Positions 45,238-55,664 of a DNA stretch of 64,000 nucleotides are shown piece by piece. Under the pieces are notes generated by a model. That model worked only from the letters and a program-made list of their open reading frames with translations. It did not search any database and was not told the DNA's origin. Where the stretch lies: NCBI GenBank assembly GCA_948474755.1, contig CAOLHI010006787.1:1-64000 (forward strand), written 5' to 3'. The first letter of the stretch is position 1, and each line of letters begins with the position of its first letter. This DNA comes from Ctenosaura bakeri (taxonomy: Eukaryota; Chordata; Lepidosauria; Squamata; Iguanidae). Position numbers and translations under genes: made by a program.

Positions 45238-45465
45238 GGGCCCCTTTCACACTACACAGTTCCAGCACATGGATACCTCTTTAATGACCCATGGCTTCAT
45301 CCTGTGGCATTGGGGGATTGGTAGTTTTCTAAGGGCTTTAGAATTTGCCCAAGAGTTCTAGCACCTCCACAATTCTGTACATCCCAGAATTCTGTTGGAG
45401 ACAGCCATGACAGTTGAAGTGGGATCACAGTGTTATAACTGTGCAATGCAGATCGACATATTCCT
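45238..45465. mobile_element. MITE of the second hairpin family
   Basis: Starts gggcccctttcacactacac and ends 'gttataactgtgcaatgcag', with an interior palindrome around 'tggggg...tggtagttttcta' and 'ccacaattctgtacatccc'. The first bases match the Harbinger end motif GGGCCCTTTTCNCA. Confidence 0.6.
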
Positions 45466-45770
45466 GTTAGAGAAGAGCACAGAAGGGCTCCAAGAAGGAC
45501 TGGGGAAAGCCACATAGTCTTTGGATGTCAAGAAGGGTCTTTTTCTCTCTTTCAATACAATTTTAGCCATTTTGGTCCCATTTTAATTGGCACGGCTTCA
45601 TCCTACAAAATCCTGGGATTTGAGGTTTTGCAAGTATTTGGCGTTCTCTTCCACACAGCCCTAGTGCATCCCTAAACTGCATATCCCAAGATTCTGCAAC
45701 CATGGGAACTGCAGTTGTGTCAGTGTGGTAGTTGTGTGTATAGACATCCTCTGTGCTATTCTTGACAGAA

Positions 45771-45913
45771 GCCACTTCCGCACTAGGCTGTTATAGCGCT
45801 ATGATTCCACTTTCAACATCCGGCTGGCCCCTCCCAAAACTGCAAACCCCAGGATTCCATAGGATGTTGAAAGTGGAATCATAGTGCTATAACAGCCTAG
45901 TGTGGAAATGGCC
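45771..45913. mobile_element. Hairpin MITE (GGCCATTT-ended), copy 2
   Basis: Left arm gccacttccgcactaggctg, right arm ending cagcctagtgtggaaatggc. The arms are nearly perfect complements over about 50 bp. The loop contains 'ccctcccaaaactgcaaacc'. Confidence 0.8.
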
Positions 45914-46253
45914 AGAGATAACAGGCAAAGAAAGGTTGCTCCTCCTAAGCATATGGGAGAAGGGCTATGGGAAGTCAAAAGTTAGCCATAGGCATTAAGG
46001 TGGTTTCAAAGTGCTATAATTGTGCAGTATAGATCAGGTATAGCTAGCAGGGGGAATAAGTATTCTGCCTTTCTCACACGCCCTCCAGTCCCCACATTCC
46101 TAGGACTGCAGTAACATTGAGCATTTAGAAACAAGAGTTTAGGCATAACAGAAAAAAAGGTGAAAGCAAAGTGACCAAAGAAATTGCAAATATAGCAGAG
46201 TTCTGGTCTTGAAATCTTGGGAGAGAAGGTTCACTTGGGAAAGGAAAATGTTT

Positions 46254-46935
46254 CTTCTTCCTTTTTAAAAATATTTGTTTATGTATTAGTTTTGAAACAA
46301 GCAATCTTGTTTACAATCAAAAAGAAATACATCCAGTGGAAAAAAAGAAAATAAAAAGCAGACAGAAAAAAAGTAAAAGTGAAACAGTACTAACTCATTG
46401 CACTAATACACACTGACCACTAAGTAACTAAAACACTAGACACTAACTTTCTAAAACACAAGAGGACTCTGACCCTCCTTCCACCAAACTGTTTTGAAAG
46501 AAAATGAAAAAAGAAAACATATATTATTCTTTCATTACAGATCCAACTAAGTAATCCTGTTGGAATTGCTAGTAACCATGTTGTTTTTGTGTGCCTTCAA
46601 GTTGTTTCTGACTTAGGGCGACTCTAAGGCAAATCTATCACAGAGGTTCCTGAAGCTGAGAGTATGGAATCAAATCCTGGTCTTCCGAATTGTAGTCCAA
46701 TGCTCAAATCACTACACCACGCTGGCTACGATAACCACATTATTAGATTTCTTATTGCTTAAAGCAACCCGTTTCCAGGTTTCAGCAAACAACATTCTTG
46801 AAGCTGTTATCATATAATGAAGAAGTACTGTAGTCTGTATTTACTATCCACTTCTTTATCTGTAAACCCAGGAAGAACATTGGAGGAAGCAAAATTCTTG
46901 TTTGGGAAGGCATTAGAGTAGCCCCCTTTCATAAT
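46254..46935 (-). pseudogene. Degenerate L1 ORF2 C-terminus and 3' UTR
   Basis: On the minus strand near 46830 the frame reads MITASRMLFAETWKRVA, equivalent to MITAARIEYAYYWKNQ in the L1 at 13-20 kb. AT-rich 3' UTR-like sequence continues leftward to about 46254. It is interrupted by a Sauria SINE. Non-functional. Confidence 0.6.
46581..46728 (-). repeat. Sauria-type SINE
   Basis: The plus strand shows the tail complement 'tgtgtgccttcaagttgttt' then 'ctgacttagggcgactctaa', and the tRNA-like head complement ending 'ctacaccacgctggct'. The central region is shortened. It is flanked by similar taaccat/taaccac motifs, possibly an eroded target duplication. Confidence 0.8.
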
Positions 46936-47169
46936 CTTCTTTTCCTCTCGATCCTTCATTTAGAAGCATGATTCAAACTGAACAATCGAGAAGAAAAGAA
47001 GAATAAGCAATAAAATTAAATCTTTGCTCTTTATTTCTTGGTAATCTGTTCCAATTAAGTATTATAAATGTATATTGTACATATATAATACTTAATTCTA
47101 ATTGAACGTGTGATCTTTGTTATATGATTTATTTAATTATTTTAAATAAAAATTAATTTAAAAAAAGAA
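46936..47169 (+). mobile_element. Short retrotransposed insertion with 17-bp target duplication
   Basis: A 234-bp AT-rich insert ending in an A-rich tail (ttaatttaaaaaaagaa). It is flanked by perfect copies of tagccccctttcataat at 46919-46935 and 47170-47186. Length, tail and duplication are typical of L1-mediated insertion. The insert is not recognised (5'-truncated LINE 3' UTR or a novel SINE). Confidence 0.75.
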
Positions 47170-47186
47170 TAGCCCCCTTTCATAAT

Positions 47187-48198
47187 AAAACTCCACCATT
47201 TCCCAGAGAAATGCAATGCAAGGTTGGGGGCCAATTGCTATAAAAGGGACTTGTAGCAAAGCCCTCAGAAATGGAATTAATCCCTCTAGTCCTGGTCCAT
47301 TGAAGCTGGTGTCCATCAAGGTAGGCTGCAAATAACCTGAACGGATGAGCAGAGAGGCACTCAGGTGACTCTAGATGTTTCCCCTTTTCTCATGGTTCAA
47401 AAATCTCTATTAGGGATAGGGTCAATTCTCAAAGGTAAGAAAGCCCCTTCTCTTCTAAGGCATTATGTCTTGCTTTCCACAGGAGGAAAGGGAGAAAAAG
47501 ATGGATTGTTTCATCTGCTGCAGCCTCAGCTTCCTGATTGTAAGTTTTTTCATAAGAGGTAAGCCCAACCAGTATCCCCCAAAATTCATCCTACCACACA
47601 GGTACACCTCAGTTAACAAAGTACAGTGGATACATTCTTAGCCAGGACTTATTTTAACAGAAACTTTGGTACTGGAGGCAGAAATATTGTGGAAAAAATA
47701 GGAGTATGTTCTTGAACCACATCAAGAAGAGTAGTTCAACATGTTCAACATGTTTCAGCACACTTTTTATTCAAAAATACCAATATGCATGTGTGAAATG
47801 AAAGACCAAGTAAGGTCAACCTTGCATGAGTAAACAAAAGCATTCCGATCCTTCTAGAAATGACTTGAATTTGAACACTTCTTCCAAAAGGCCTCCAGGA
47901 GTGAATTTCATTTTCTTTCACCAACCCCTATTTCCTTATGATTTCCATTTTGGTGGCCAATTTTCTACATCTTATGGTTTCTTGGTTTGTTTTTTGGTTG
48001 TTGTTTTTTTGTAACATTCTGGGCATAACTGCAAAGGCAGGCTTATCAGCTCTCCCCATATCTCTCTGTTTTGCTGTTGATGCATGCTCAGCAAGGGATT
48101 CTGGAGACAGCTGCTGTTTACCTTGCCTGTTGTAGGTGAGCACGCACACCTACAGTAGGATCAGCTGAAATACAATCCCACTCTTTCCCAGAAACAAT
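47187..48198. other. No gene recognised
   Basis: No domain-bearing frame. A short stretch near 47600-47700 resembles one end of a mariner-type MITE but lacks a partner end. Confidence 0.45.
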
Positions 48199-48357
48199 GG
48201 CCATTTCCACACTAGACTGTTCTAGTGCTATTATTCAACATCCTATGGAATCCTAGGGTTTGCAGTTTAGGCCCCTCCCTAAACTGCAAACCCCAAGATT
48301 CCATAGGATGTTGAAAGTGGAATAATAGCACTGTAGCAGTCCTGTGCAGAAATGGCC
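48199..48357. mobile_element. Hairpin MITE (GGCCATTT-ended), copy 3
   Basis: Left arm ggccatttccacactagact, right arm ending gtcctgtgcagaaatggcc. The arms pair over about 75 bp with few mismatches and almost no loop, around 'gcagtttaggcccctcccta'. This is the best-preserved copy of its family here. Confidence 0.85.
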
Positions 48358-48679
48358 ACTGCTTCAAACTCACACTGAAAGTCTGTGTTTCTCCAGCTCT
48401 CCACCATCCTTCCTTGCTGATGCTTTTTTTAAAAATCCAGCTAGACAGTGGCTGAAGGAAAAAGGGGTTTGGGTTGTCATGAAAAGGATAGTGCAGAGGT
48501 GGGATAAATCCTGCAATGCCACTAGAAAGAGAGGAATGCTCTTTCTTGCACACACTTTGATAAAAGCGATAATTCACTGCCAAGCCATATGCACACAGCA
48601 AGGAGGTAGAGTGAAACCTTCGTGGTTAGCATGTAGGTTTTACAAGTACCAAAGGTGGACAGTAATCAGTTTCTGTCGG

Positions 48680-49142
48680 CTGCGTGCCTATAGCGAGCCT
48701 TATATCTGGGGTACTTGTTTAAACAAACAAGGACCTCCAAAAAACCTCTGGCAATAAAACTACAGCCTAGAGGAAAAACAGCCACTTCAAACTGCAATAA
48801 AGAAAAAGTACAAAAGGTTTATTGCAGATAACAAGTTAAGGCATTTAGCAAAACATGATAAAGTCAAACAGTAAAAACAGCAGAGCAATATACAAACCAA
48901 CACAGCAAGGAGACAAAAGGAAAGAGAGAAAAAGAGCAGTTTCTCCAAACTGCTTATATACACTCTACGCAGCTGTACATTATTACTCTACAAGTGCCTG
49001 AGTCAAACACATAAAATTAACATACAGCTGCGTAGCCTCATCTCACTCTACACCTTAATCTTAAAGGGCAAGATCAGAAGAAGCAGCGCAGCATCAAGTA
49101 ACACTAACCAATTACATATCTTGACAGTTTCAGCTGGACATG
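48680..49142 (-). repeat. LTR-like sequence
   Basis: Read on the minus strand: starts TGTCCAGCTGAAACTG, has a TATA-like gtgtatataagc near 48958, an AATAAA (ctgcaataaacc) near 48815, and a region 'ttttttggaggtcc' near 48735 that could be a primer-binding site. No internal retroviral genes adjoin it. Confidence 0.45.
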
Positions 49143-49229
49143 CCCTTGTTACCCCCTTGGCAGACGCCGTCCCGCGGGATAAAAATTAATATCAAATACG
49201 CCTCCTATGCCAGAGAGGTTGCCTGGGTG

Positions 49230-49992
49230 GGTGTGTAGAGAATTAGGTCAAGCGACCAGACATAGGTCAAGGCCAGGAAAATCCCCAGTCACGTTTCCTG
49301 AGGACATGAACAAAGGGTCCAGGGCCACAAAAAGCCAACTTGAGGGGATTACCCAGTTTTTCCCCATGTTGAGCAATGCTTGCTTCGACAAATCTTGCAA
49401 GGGTGAGGTCCACTGACATGAACCAATCATGCAAACCATCAAGTTGCTATGGTGCGGCATTTTTCCTTCTATTTTGGCCATTGTTGTTCCCAGGAGAAGG
49501 TCTGCCCTCGAGGTACATTCTGCCCTATAAGTAGTCCCCGTTTTTGAGAGTATCTTTGGAGAATTCCCGCCATGCTAGCAGACCAGCACTCTGTTAGTTG
49601 AGTGCTCCCCTCAGCTACCTCTCTTCGCTGAGCTCTGTCCTCGCTGCTTCCTGGACTGAAGACTTCCAGGCGCAGCCTTCACCCCCCTCTCCACTTTATC
49701 CCCTATAATTTTTCATCTTTCTCTTCTTGATAGGCCTTGTGTGCATGAGTGAGTAAATGCATTGGTGCGTGAGAACATATTTGTTAATAAAACCCATTCA
49801 TTAGTAAGATTGTCTGGCTTTTTGCTTGGTCTGACCCCGTAAAAATTGGGTTGGAGGTGTCACTGGGTTATCCTGCCCCTCGTTTTGCCATGCTAGTGCT
49901 CCGCTAATTTCCCCAATCTTTGCATTTTTGGAGCGAATCAAAATGTCCCCCAGTGGACCCCCAGAAGTCAGGGTAACACCCTCACTGACACA
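49230..49992 (+). repeat. LTR-like sequence, possible solo LTR
   Basis: Plus-strand order fits an LTR: TATA-like ccctataagtag near 49525, a C/T-rich downstream region, AATAAA (ttaataaaaccc) near 49785, and an end 'tcactgacaca'. A target duplication was not found and the 5' limit is uncertain. Confidence 0.45.
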
Positions 49993-50755
49993 ATAAGCCT
50001 TTCAGTTTGGGTAGGTTGGCTAAATATTCATCTTTGCCCCTATGTCTTTAAGGCTTGCCTAGGCTGCTAAATAAAGGGAATGCAATATCAAGAGGTCCTT
50101 GGTTCTCACAGACAAAACTTCGTGCCTCCATGGCGTGCCAAAGGGAAGAATGGCGGAAAACAAACGCATCATGCATTCTACCTGTGTATCCCAGCACAAT
50201 ATCCACAAATTTACTGGAATGATCCACCATGCCCTGTAGTAGAATTGAAAATGCACTCTTTCAGTTGATAAATTCCTCTCCTCTTCCTTTGGGTGGCCAG
50301 ACCGGAATGTGTGTTCCGTCCACTGCGCTAGAGCATTGTGGGAAGCCCATCTGCCGGAAACCATCCATGACCTGGAAGTAGAGGGATGAAGAAGAAAAAA
50401 CTCAATTTTGATAGAAATTCAACATGCACAGATTTACACAATTTGGAACATATGGGGGAACACAAAGGACTGAATATCCCATGGTTCCTGGAGGGGGGTG
50501 GTTGGGGTTTGCGTGTATGTGTGTGCAAGTGTTGGAATGCTGACCTTTGTAATGTTCGATATCTGGCTGAGAGAGTGTTACTATGGGTCTGAGAGATTGT
50601 AAGGCCACGGGGACCAACGGAGGGAGGGAGAGAGAGAGAGAGATAGGGCAGGTTCTATGCGTGAGTGCATGGAAATTGAGTGTAAAACTTCCTGGAGTGC
50701 AGATTGGTGGTGCAGGGCCAGGAGAAGTGCTCCCCACTGAGCAGAAAGATGGACA

Positions 50756-51183
50756 CCATCCTCTTCTGTGAATAGAGTTGCAAAAGGAGGGAGCTTATGC
50801 CAGTCAGAAGAACCTACAGTAAGCACTCAATCCACTCTCTCTGGTCTCCTTTAAAGGGAAGCACCACTTTTCCACCACGGCATTAAAAAAGGGCAGAAAG
50901 AGCTTTGCAGCAAAGACAAAAGAGGAGATTGGTGCCTACTGTTGCCACTGTACTCTGAGAAAAATATTATAAAAGTCAAGGCACAGTCTTATCAAAAAAA
51001 GGAACCATCCTCTTCTGTGAATGCAGTTGCAAAAGGAGAGAGCTTATGTCAGTCAGAAGAACCTAAAATAAGCACTCTATCCACTCTCTCTGGTGTCCTT
51101 AAAAGGGAAGCACCATTTTTACACCATGGCATTAAAAAAGGGGCAGAAATAGCTCTGCAGCAAAGACCAAAGAGGAGATTGGT
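50756..51183. repeat. Direct duplication of a ~180-bp unit within the transposase intron
   Basis: Copy A (50756-50933) and copy B (51005-51183) start ccatcctcttctgtgaat and end gaggagattggt, with about 90% identity by eye and a 249-bp period. Neither has a coding signal. Confidence 0.85.
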
Positions 51184-51239
51184 TATTTATTTATTTTTAA
51201 TATCTGCAGACAAACAAAGCTTCAAACTGTCCCCACCGA

Positions 51240-51440
51240 GGGCATTTGCACACTACACTGTAATAGTGTAAGTAATTTACTGTTATTTTCCGGTGGAGTT
51301 ATGGGATTTGTAATTGACAGAGGCAAAAGAGCCATCTGCTCGAGAATTGGAAAAGCTCCTCCTCAAACTGCAATACCCGGAATGCAATGGGATGTTGAAA
51401 GTGGAACAACAGTACTATAACAGTGTATCACGGAAATGGC
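51240..51440. mobile_element. Hairpin MITE (GGCCATTT-like ends), copy 4
   Basis: Left arm gggcatttgcacactacact, right arm ending tatcacggaaatggc. It shares 'gatgttgaaagtggaa' and 'aaactgcaatacccgg' with the other copies. It is inserted in the second Harbinger's intron. Confidence 0.72.
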
Positions 51441-53699
51441 ATTGCCCAGAGAAGGGAGTACTCCCCTTTAAAGAAAAATAAAAATAAATTTACACTACTT
51501 ATATTGACCCATTTACTCACCCTACGATAGTCTCCAAGGCAGACAGTGGATGCAAGAAGCACATGCTCAATGGCAAGGCACACCTCTATCGCTATCACCG
51601 CGACTATGGAGATCCACAAACCGAAAGTGTTGGCCGTCGTACAATATATAAGTGGAGTTGTGAGCCACCACACTGTGATGGCGGCTCTCTCCTCCACAGA
51701 AATGGGTTGGCGCATCTCTGTGGTTCTTCTCTCCAGGTGGGAATGCAGATGGTCTGCGATCTCAAACAGGGTGGCTTTGGTCATCCTGAAGTGGTATAGC
51801 CACTGGTAATCATCCCACTTCGCAAGAACCTCTCCGGTCCACCACTTTCTGCGCATCCTCTCCCAAACCCAACATCTTCTTGAGCGTGGAACACGGCACG
51901 AGGAGACTCCCACCAGGGGCACGTACAAGCTATTGTCATGCTGATGGAGCAAAAAGAGCCTCTGCCTCCTCGCTCTGTCTCTGTCCCACTCCCTTTGCAT
52001 CGCTGTCACCACGGTTCCCAGAACCGTCACAAAGGGCACAAGGACAGAAACAAGGCTTGCAATCTCCTCTCCTTCCATACTCAAAAAACAAAAACAAAAC
52101 AACAAAACAAAAGACAGCCAAAGAAAAAGTAGGCGCAAAAAAACCAGCAAGCCAAGAAGAACTCGAGGCTAGAATCTCTCTCTCTACAAGGCTTCAAAGG
52201 GGGGGGCGAGAGGGGGAGATTTCCATTCGAGGAGCTTGGTGGCGGTGTGCACGTCTGCAATGACGCACAGAGCCATTTAGCGCTGATACACACTGATTTG
52301 CCCGTGAGCTCATCGGAGGTCGGGCTGTGGGCGTCAACAGCTTCCACGATTGGTCACGCATGGGAAAGAACAGGACGGCGCCATTTTTTAATCCATAGAA
52401 CCCCACAGTTGTGTTTGCACTCCAGCTCTCAGCATTCCTCATAGGGGAAGCTAGGAATCGTAGTAACGAGACTGACGAGCTGGCCCCCTCAACCTTTTTA
52501 ACTTCTATATCAGCCAACGAGGGGGATTCATGTCCTCCCCTCCCCCGAATTTATAGGAGGACGAAAGCTCCCAGCATTCCCCTCCCGGACAGCCCCAAAT
52601 GTGGAGGGTTGCAGGTACCCCCGCCATTAGAGCTTTTCCCCTTTTCACCTCCCTGGGCTTTTTCCGCCAGGCCCAGCTGCCATTGCCACCCCCACCGACC
52701 CCCTTCGCCCCCTATTGGATGAGCCGTGCTGCACCAGGCGCTCCTTTGGTTCCCGCGCAGTTCTGTATTTGTAAGACCCGGGAGACGTCACTACCCTCTT
52801 CCCAAAGCATTTCGGGAAGTGTAGTTCTGGTCAGGACAGATGACAGCGGCAAGGAGGCATCCAGAGTAGAGGGGGAAGGATGCGTGCCCCTCTGCACGTC
52901 CAGGCGCCCCTCTGGCGGACTGCAGCTCCTAGAACCCCCAAACCAATCGCATGGGATAGGCCACGGAGAATAATGCTTGGAGCTGCAGTCCAGTGTCTCC
53001 AGCACTCAAACCCCTCTATTGACAGCATCTTTTGGAGCAATGTGACCCTGGCAACGTTGGTCATCTCCTCTTCTCAATTGCAAAACCAGCACAAAACAGC
53101 AGAAAGAGGAGCCGATAAAAAACACTCAAGCACAGAAACGATCTCTCTACAGAGTCTCTACAGAGACTTCAAAGGAAGGGGGCAGGGGCACAGGGAGGCG
53201 ACGTGGGAGGACCTCGGTGGCTTTGCGTGTGTGCGTAATTACGCTCATGCACAATGACGCACAGAAGAATTTTTTTTTAAAAAAACCCAGCCAATCACAG
53301 GTGAAGGGGGCGAGGTAACGAGACTAACAGGAGAGGCCATGGGAAGATAGTGTGGATTTCTAGACACACGCTAGCCCAGTTCACGCTAGCAGCGTATGGA
53401 ACTTCATCAATTTACAATATGCGGTAGCGCAAACACTGGAAAAACGGCTGGAAAGAATGCAGCGTGATTTCCGCGCCTCATGTGAAAAGGGCCTTTGACT
53501 GCATCCAGTTAAGAAGTTTTGAATTCTTGTATATTTCCTGGGATTCCAGCCAGCTAGGTCAGCTAATCAGTTAATTTGCAGAAGGCCTGATAAACGTATA
53601 CATTTAGCAGGCTAAATTAAAGGCTCTTGGCAAAGGAGGGTTAACAAATTAAAACCTCAAACAAAATTTAACAACGAGACAGTTTGAGGGACTAATAAA

Positions 53700-54145
53700 A
53701 CTAATAAAAACCTTGTTAAAAAGTGAAAATGCTGGAGCTCTGACTACAGCGTCCTACCAGGTTGCCACCATCTTAGCCTCCCCATTTGAAATACGTTAGA
53801 AATGCATACTTTAAAGTTTAACTTCATCATTTTGAATGAAGTATTTAGATATACTATGCCAACAGTAGTGCCAAGAGAGTTGCAATTTGTATTTTTAAAA
53901 AGTACATAAAATGCATTAAAATAGAAGATCAATAGAAAAAGAAGAAATAGAAATAGAATTAGATGTTGGATAGGTATATAAATTTATAGGCTTATAGATA
54001 TATAATTTTTATTGTATATAATTCTTAGCTTTCTGTTTCTTAAAAATTTATGAAAAGAAAGAATGATTATTTGTAAATATTGTTTGTTATAAAGTTTGTT
54101 ATAACTTTAATAAAAATAATTTTAAAACTAAAAAAAAGCATATAA
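53700..54145 (+). repeat. LINE (L1-like) 3' UTR and tail
   Basis: AT-rich sequence ending 'ttataactttaataaaaata' and an A-rich run, similar to the tail of the L1 at 13.2 kb (in complement). No ORF2 motif is preserved, so family assignment is tentative. Confidence 0.45.
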
Positions 54146-55656
54146 ATATGAAACATGAATTACAAATTAATTAAATAAATAAATAAAAAGAAATGAAATA
54201 TAAATTAAACACCACTTTGGCCCTGTTCCAATAGCTATTGTCATTGTCACTCAGCCATGGGGACAACGCCAGCACGGGGATTGCGGGGAGCAAGTGTCAA
54301 TTCAGCCAAAGAGCAACCCCCTCCCCTTGAAGACACCGTTTCAAGAACGTTTTACAACATTGTAAATACAATATCCAATGGAACTATACAGCACAATGTA
54401 CAGTTACAATTACTTCAGAATTTTTTTTTCCGTTTTCCAGGTCTGCTGCTTTTGACTTTGGCCAATTCAACTGTCCTCCCTCTGCCTGCCCACCTCACCC
54501 ATCCCTTCTTTTCCATTCCACCAGATGAGAAAGGGACACACCACTGCCAGGGAACCCTCAGACTCTCTCCCTCCTGAGATGTCATGGGTCCTTCTCCCCC
54601 AATCCTGGATGCCCCCCAAGGGGCCGCCACCAGACAGACCCACCCTCTTTCTCATGCACTCTGCCCCCCACCCCCAAGGGTCCACCAGTGGGCAGTCAAA
54701 GCCGGGGGCCCCAAAGCAAAAGCAGCCCGCAGTTTGGCAGCTGAGCCCAAAAAAAGCTGGAGGAGGCAGACTGGGTCCGAGATCCGCTTTGGGCCTTGAA
54801 ATTTAAGGGAAGAATCAATGAATTGTGCCCTCTTGCCCAATGCATTTGTAAAATCTACCCAACAGATTGCAACCCCGGAAGCAAAAACGCAAAGGAAAAC
54901 CTCCTCAAAACATCAGACTGTAACCTTGAAAGCAGCTTAGAGAGCTCAGAAGAAATAACAAACCTTTCAAAAAGTGTCAGTGTTGCCCGAGCAGCTGAAT
55001 GAGGAACGATGGCGATAAGTGTTGAAGGAAACAGTGATGGTTTAACACAGGCAGTAAGAGCAAGTGTGCTATTACTGCAGACACATTTGAAAACCTTAAA
55101 TTGTCAGAACTGTTGCCCCCTGGTAATCTGTAATTAATGTAAAAATGAACCAAACACATCAATATGGTAACTCCGCATCAACAAGTGGAGTACAATAGCT
55201 CCAGTCCAACACTATTACGAAATCATCTGCTGACGAGGAAGAGCAGGAGATGGGAACTGAGGAGGAGCCAGCAATGTGGACAGTAGAGAAATTTGCTCCG
55301 GGGGGGCTGAAGACAGTCTTAGACGATGTGAAGGAGACCTTCCCTTGAACATGAGTGCAGAGAAATAAAAAATCTCATCAAAATGTTACAAACTGCTGAC
55401 CAGTGAGGAAAATGTGACCACAAGATATGGTTAAGTGTTGCTTTTGCATGTTATACAAGATTATGCTTTAAGCTGTGTTACTCCTTGTGACAAGCATAAA
55501 AGTAATGGGGAGTTCTTCAGAGCTCCCAAAATGTATGCTGAATTTTATATCTATAAAGATTTTAATAGAAAGTCACACAGACTTTAAAGGACAAAATAAT
55601 GGAATATGACCCTCAGAAGGAACATAGCATTAAAGTCACTTGTAACATCACCAAAG
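54146..55656. other. No gene recognised
   Basis: Several short frames (for example 54796-55002) lack domains. The part from about 55.2 kb continues past the hAT insertion at 58.24 kb as one older unidentified sequence, because the hAT duplication splits it cleanly. Confidence 0.45.
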
Positions 55657-55664
55657 CATTAGAA
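55657..55664. repeat. hAT target-site duplication, left
   Basis: cattagaa, identical to 58232-58239. Eight bases is the hAT-diagnostic length. Confidence 0.93.

Larger units (their letters stand above)
50060..52078 (-). pseudogene. Harbinger transposase, two exons, C-terminally truncated
   Basis: Exon 1 runs from ATG 52078 (MEGEEIASLVSVLVPFVTVL) to the donor AGG|GTGAGT (last exon base 51521). It is fully open and includes RKWWTGEVLAKWDDYQWLYH, FRMTKATLFEIADHLHSHLE and MRQPISVEERAAITVWWLTT. The intron (51520-50372) ends in a pyrimidine tract and ctacttccag. Exon 2 gives VMDGFRQMGFPQCSSAVDGT (first catalytic Asp in AVDGTHIPVW), FSILLQGMVDHSSKFVDIVL and HDAFVFRHSSLWHAM (second Asp), with one frame break near 50265. 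The third acidic block (VVER) is absent because the element is truncated. Confidence 0.85.
50055..53491 (-). mobile_element. Harbinger-type transposon, second copy, truncated
   Basis: Minus orientation. The right (5') end is catgtgaaaagggcct at about 53476-53491, matching the end of the 31.9-40.7 kb element. The transposase gene spans 52078-50060, where the copy stops abruptly within the catalytic domain, so the left half with the Myb-like gene is missing. A sub-terminal duplication is visible: 52150-52300 and 53110-53265 share 'atctctctctacaaggcttc'-type and 'caatgacgcacaga' blocks. Confidence 0.78.

Noticed and set aside
47598..47700. mariner-type MITE end
   Set aside because: Only one end-like stretch was seen, with no complementary partner.
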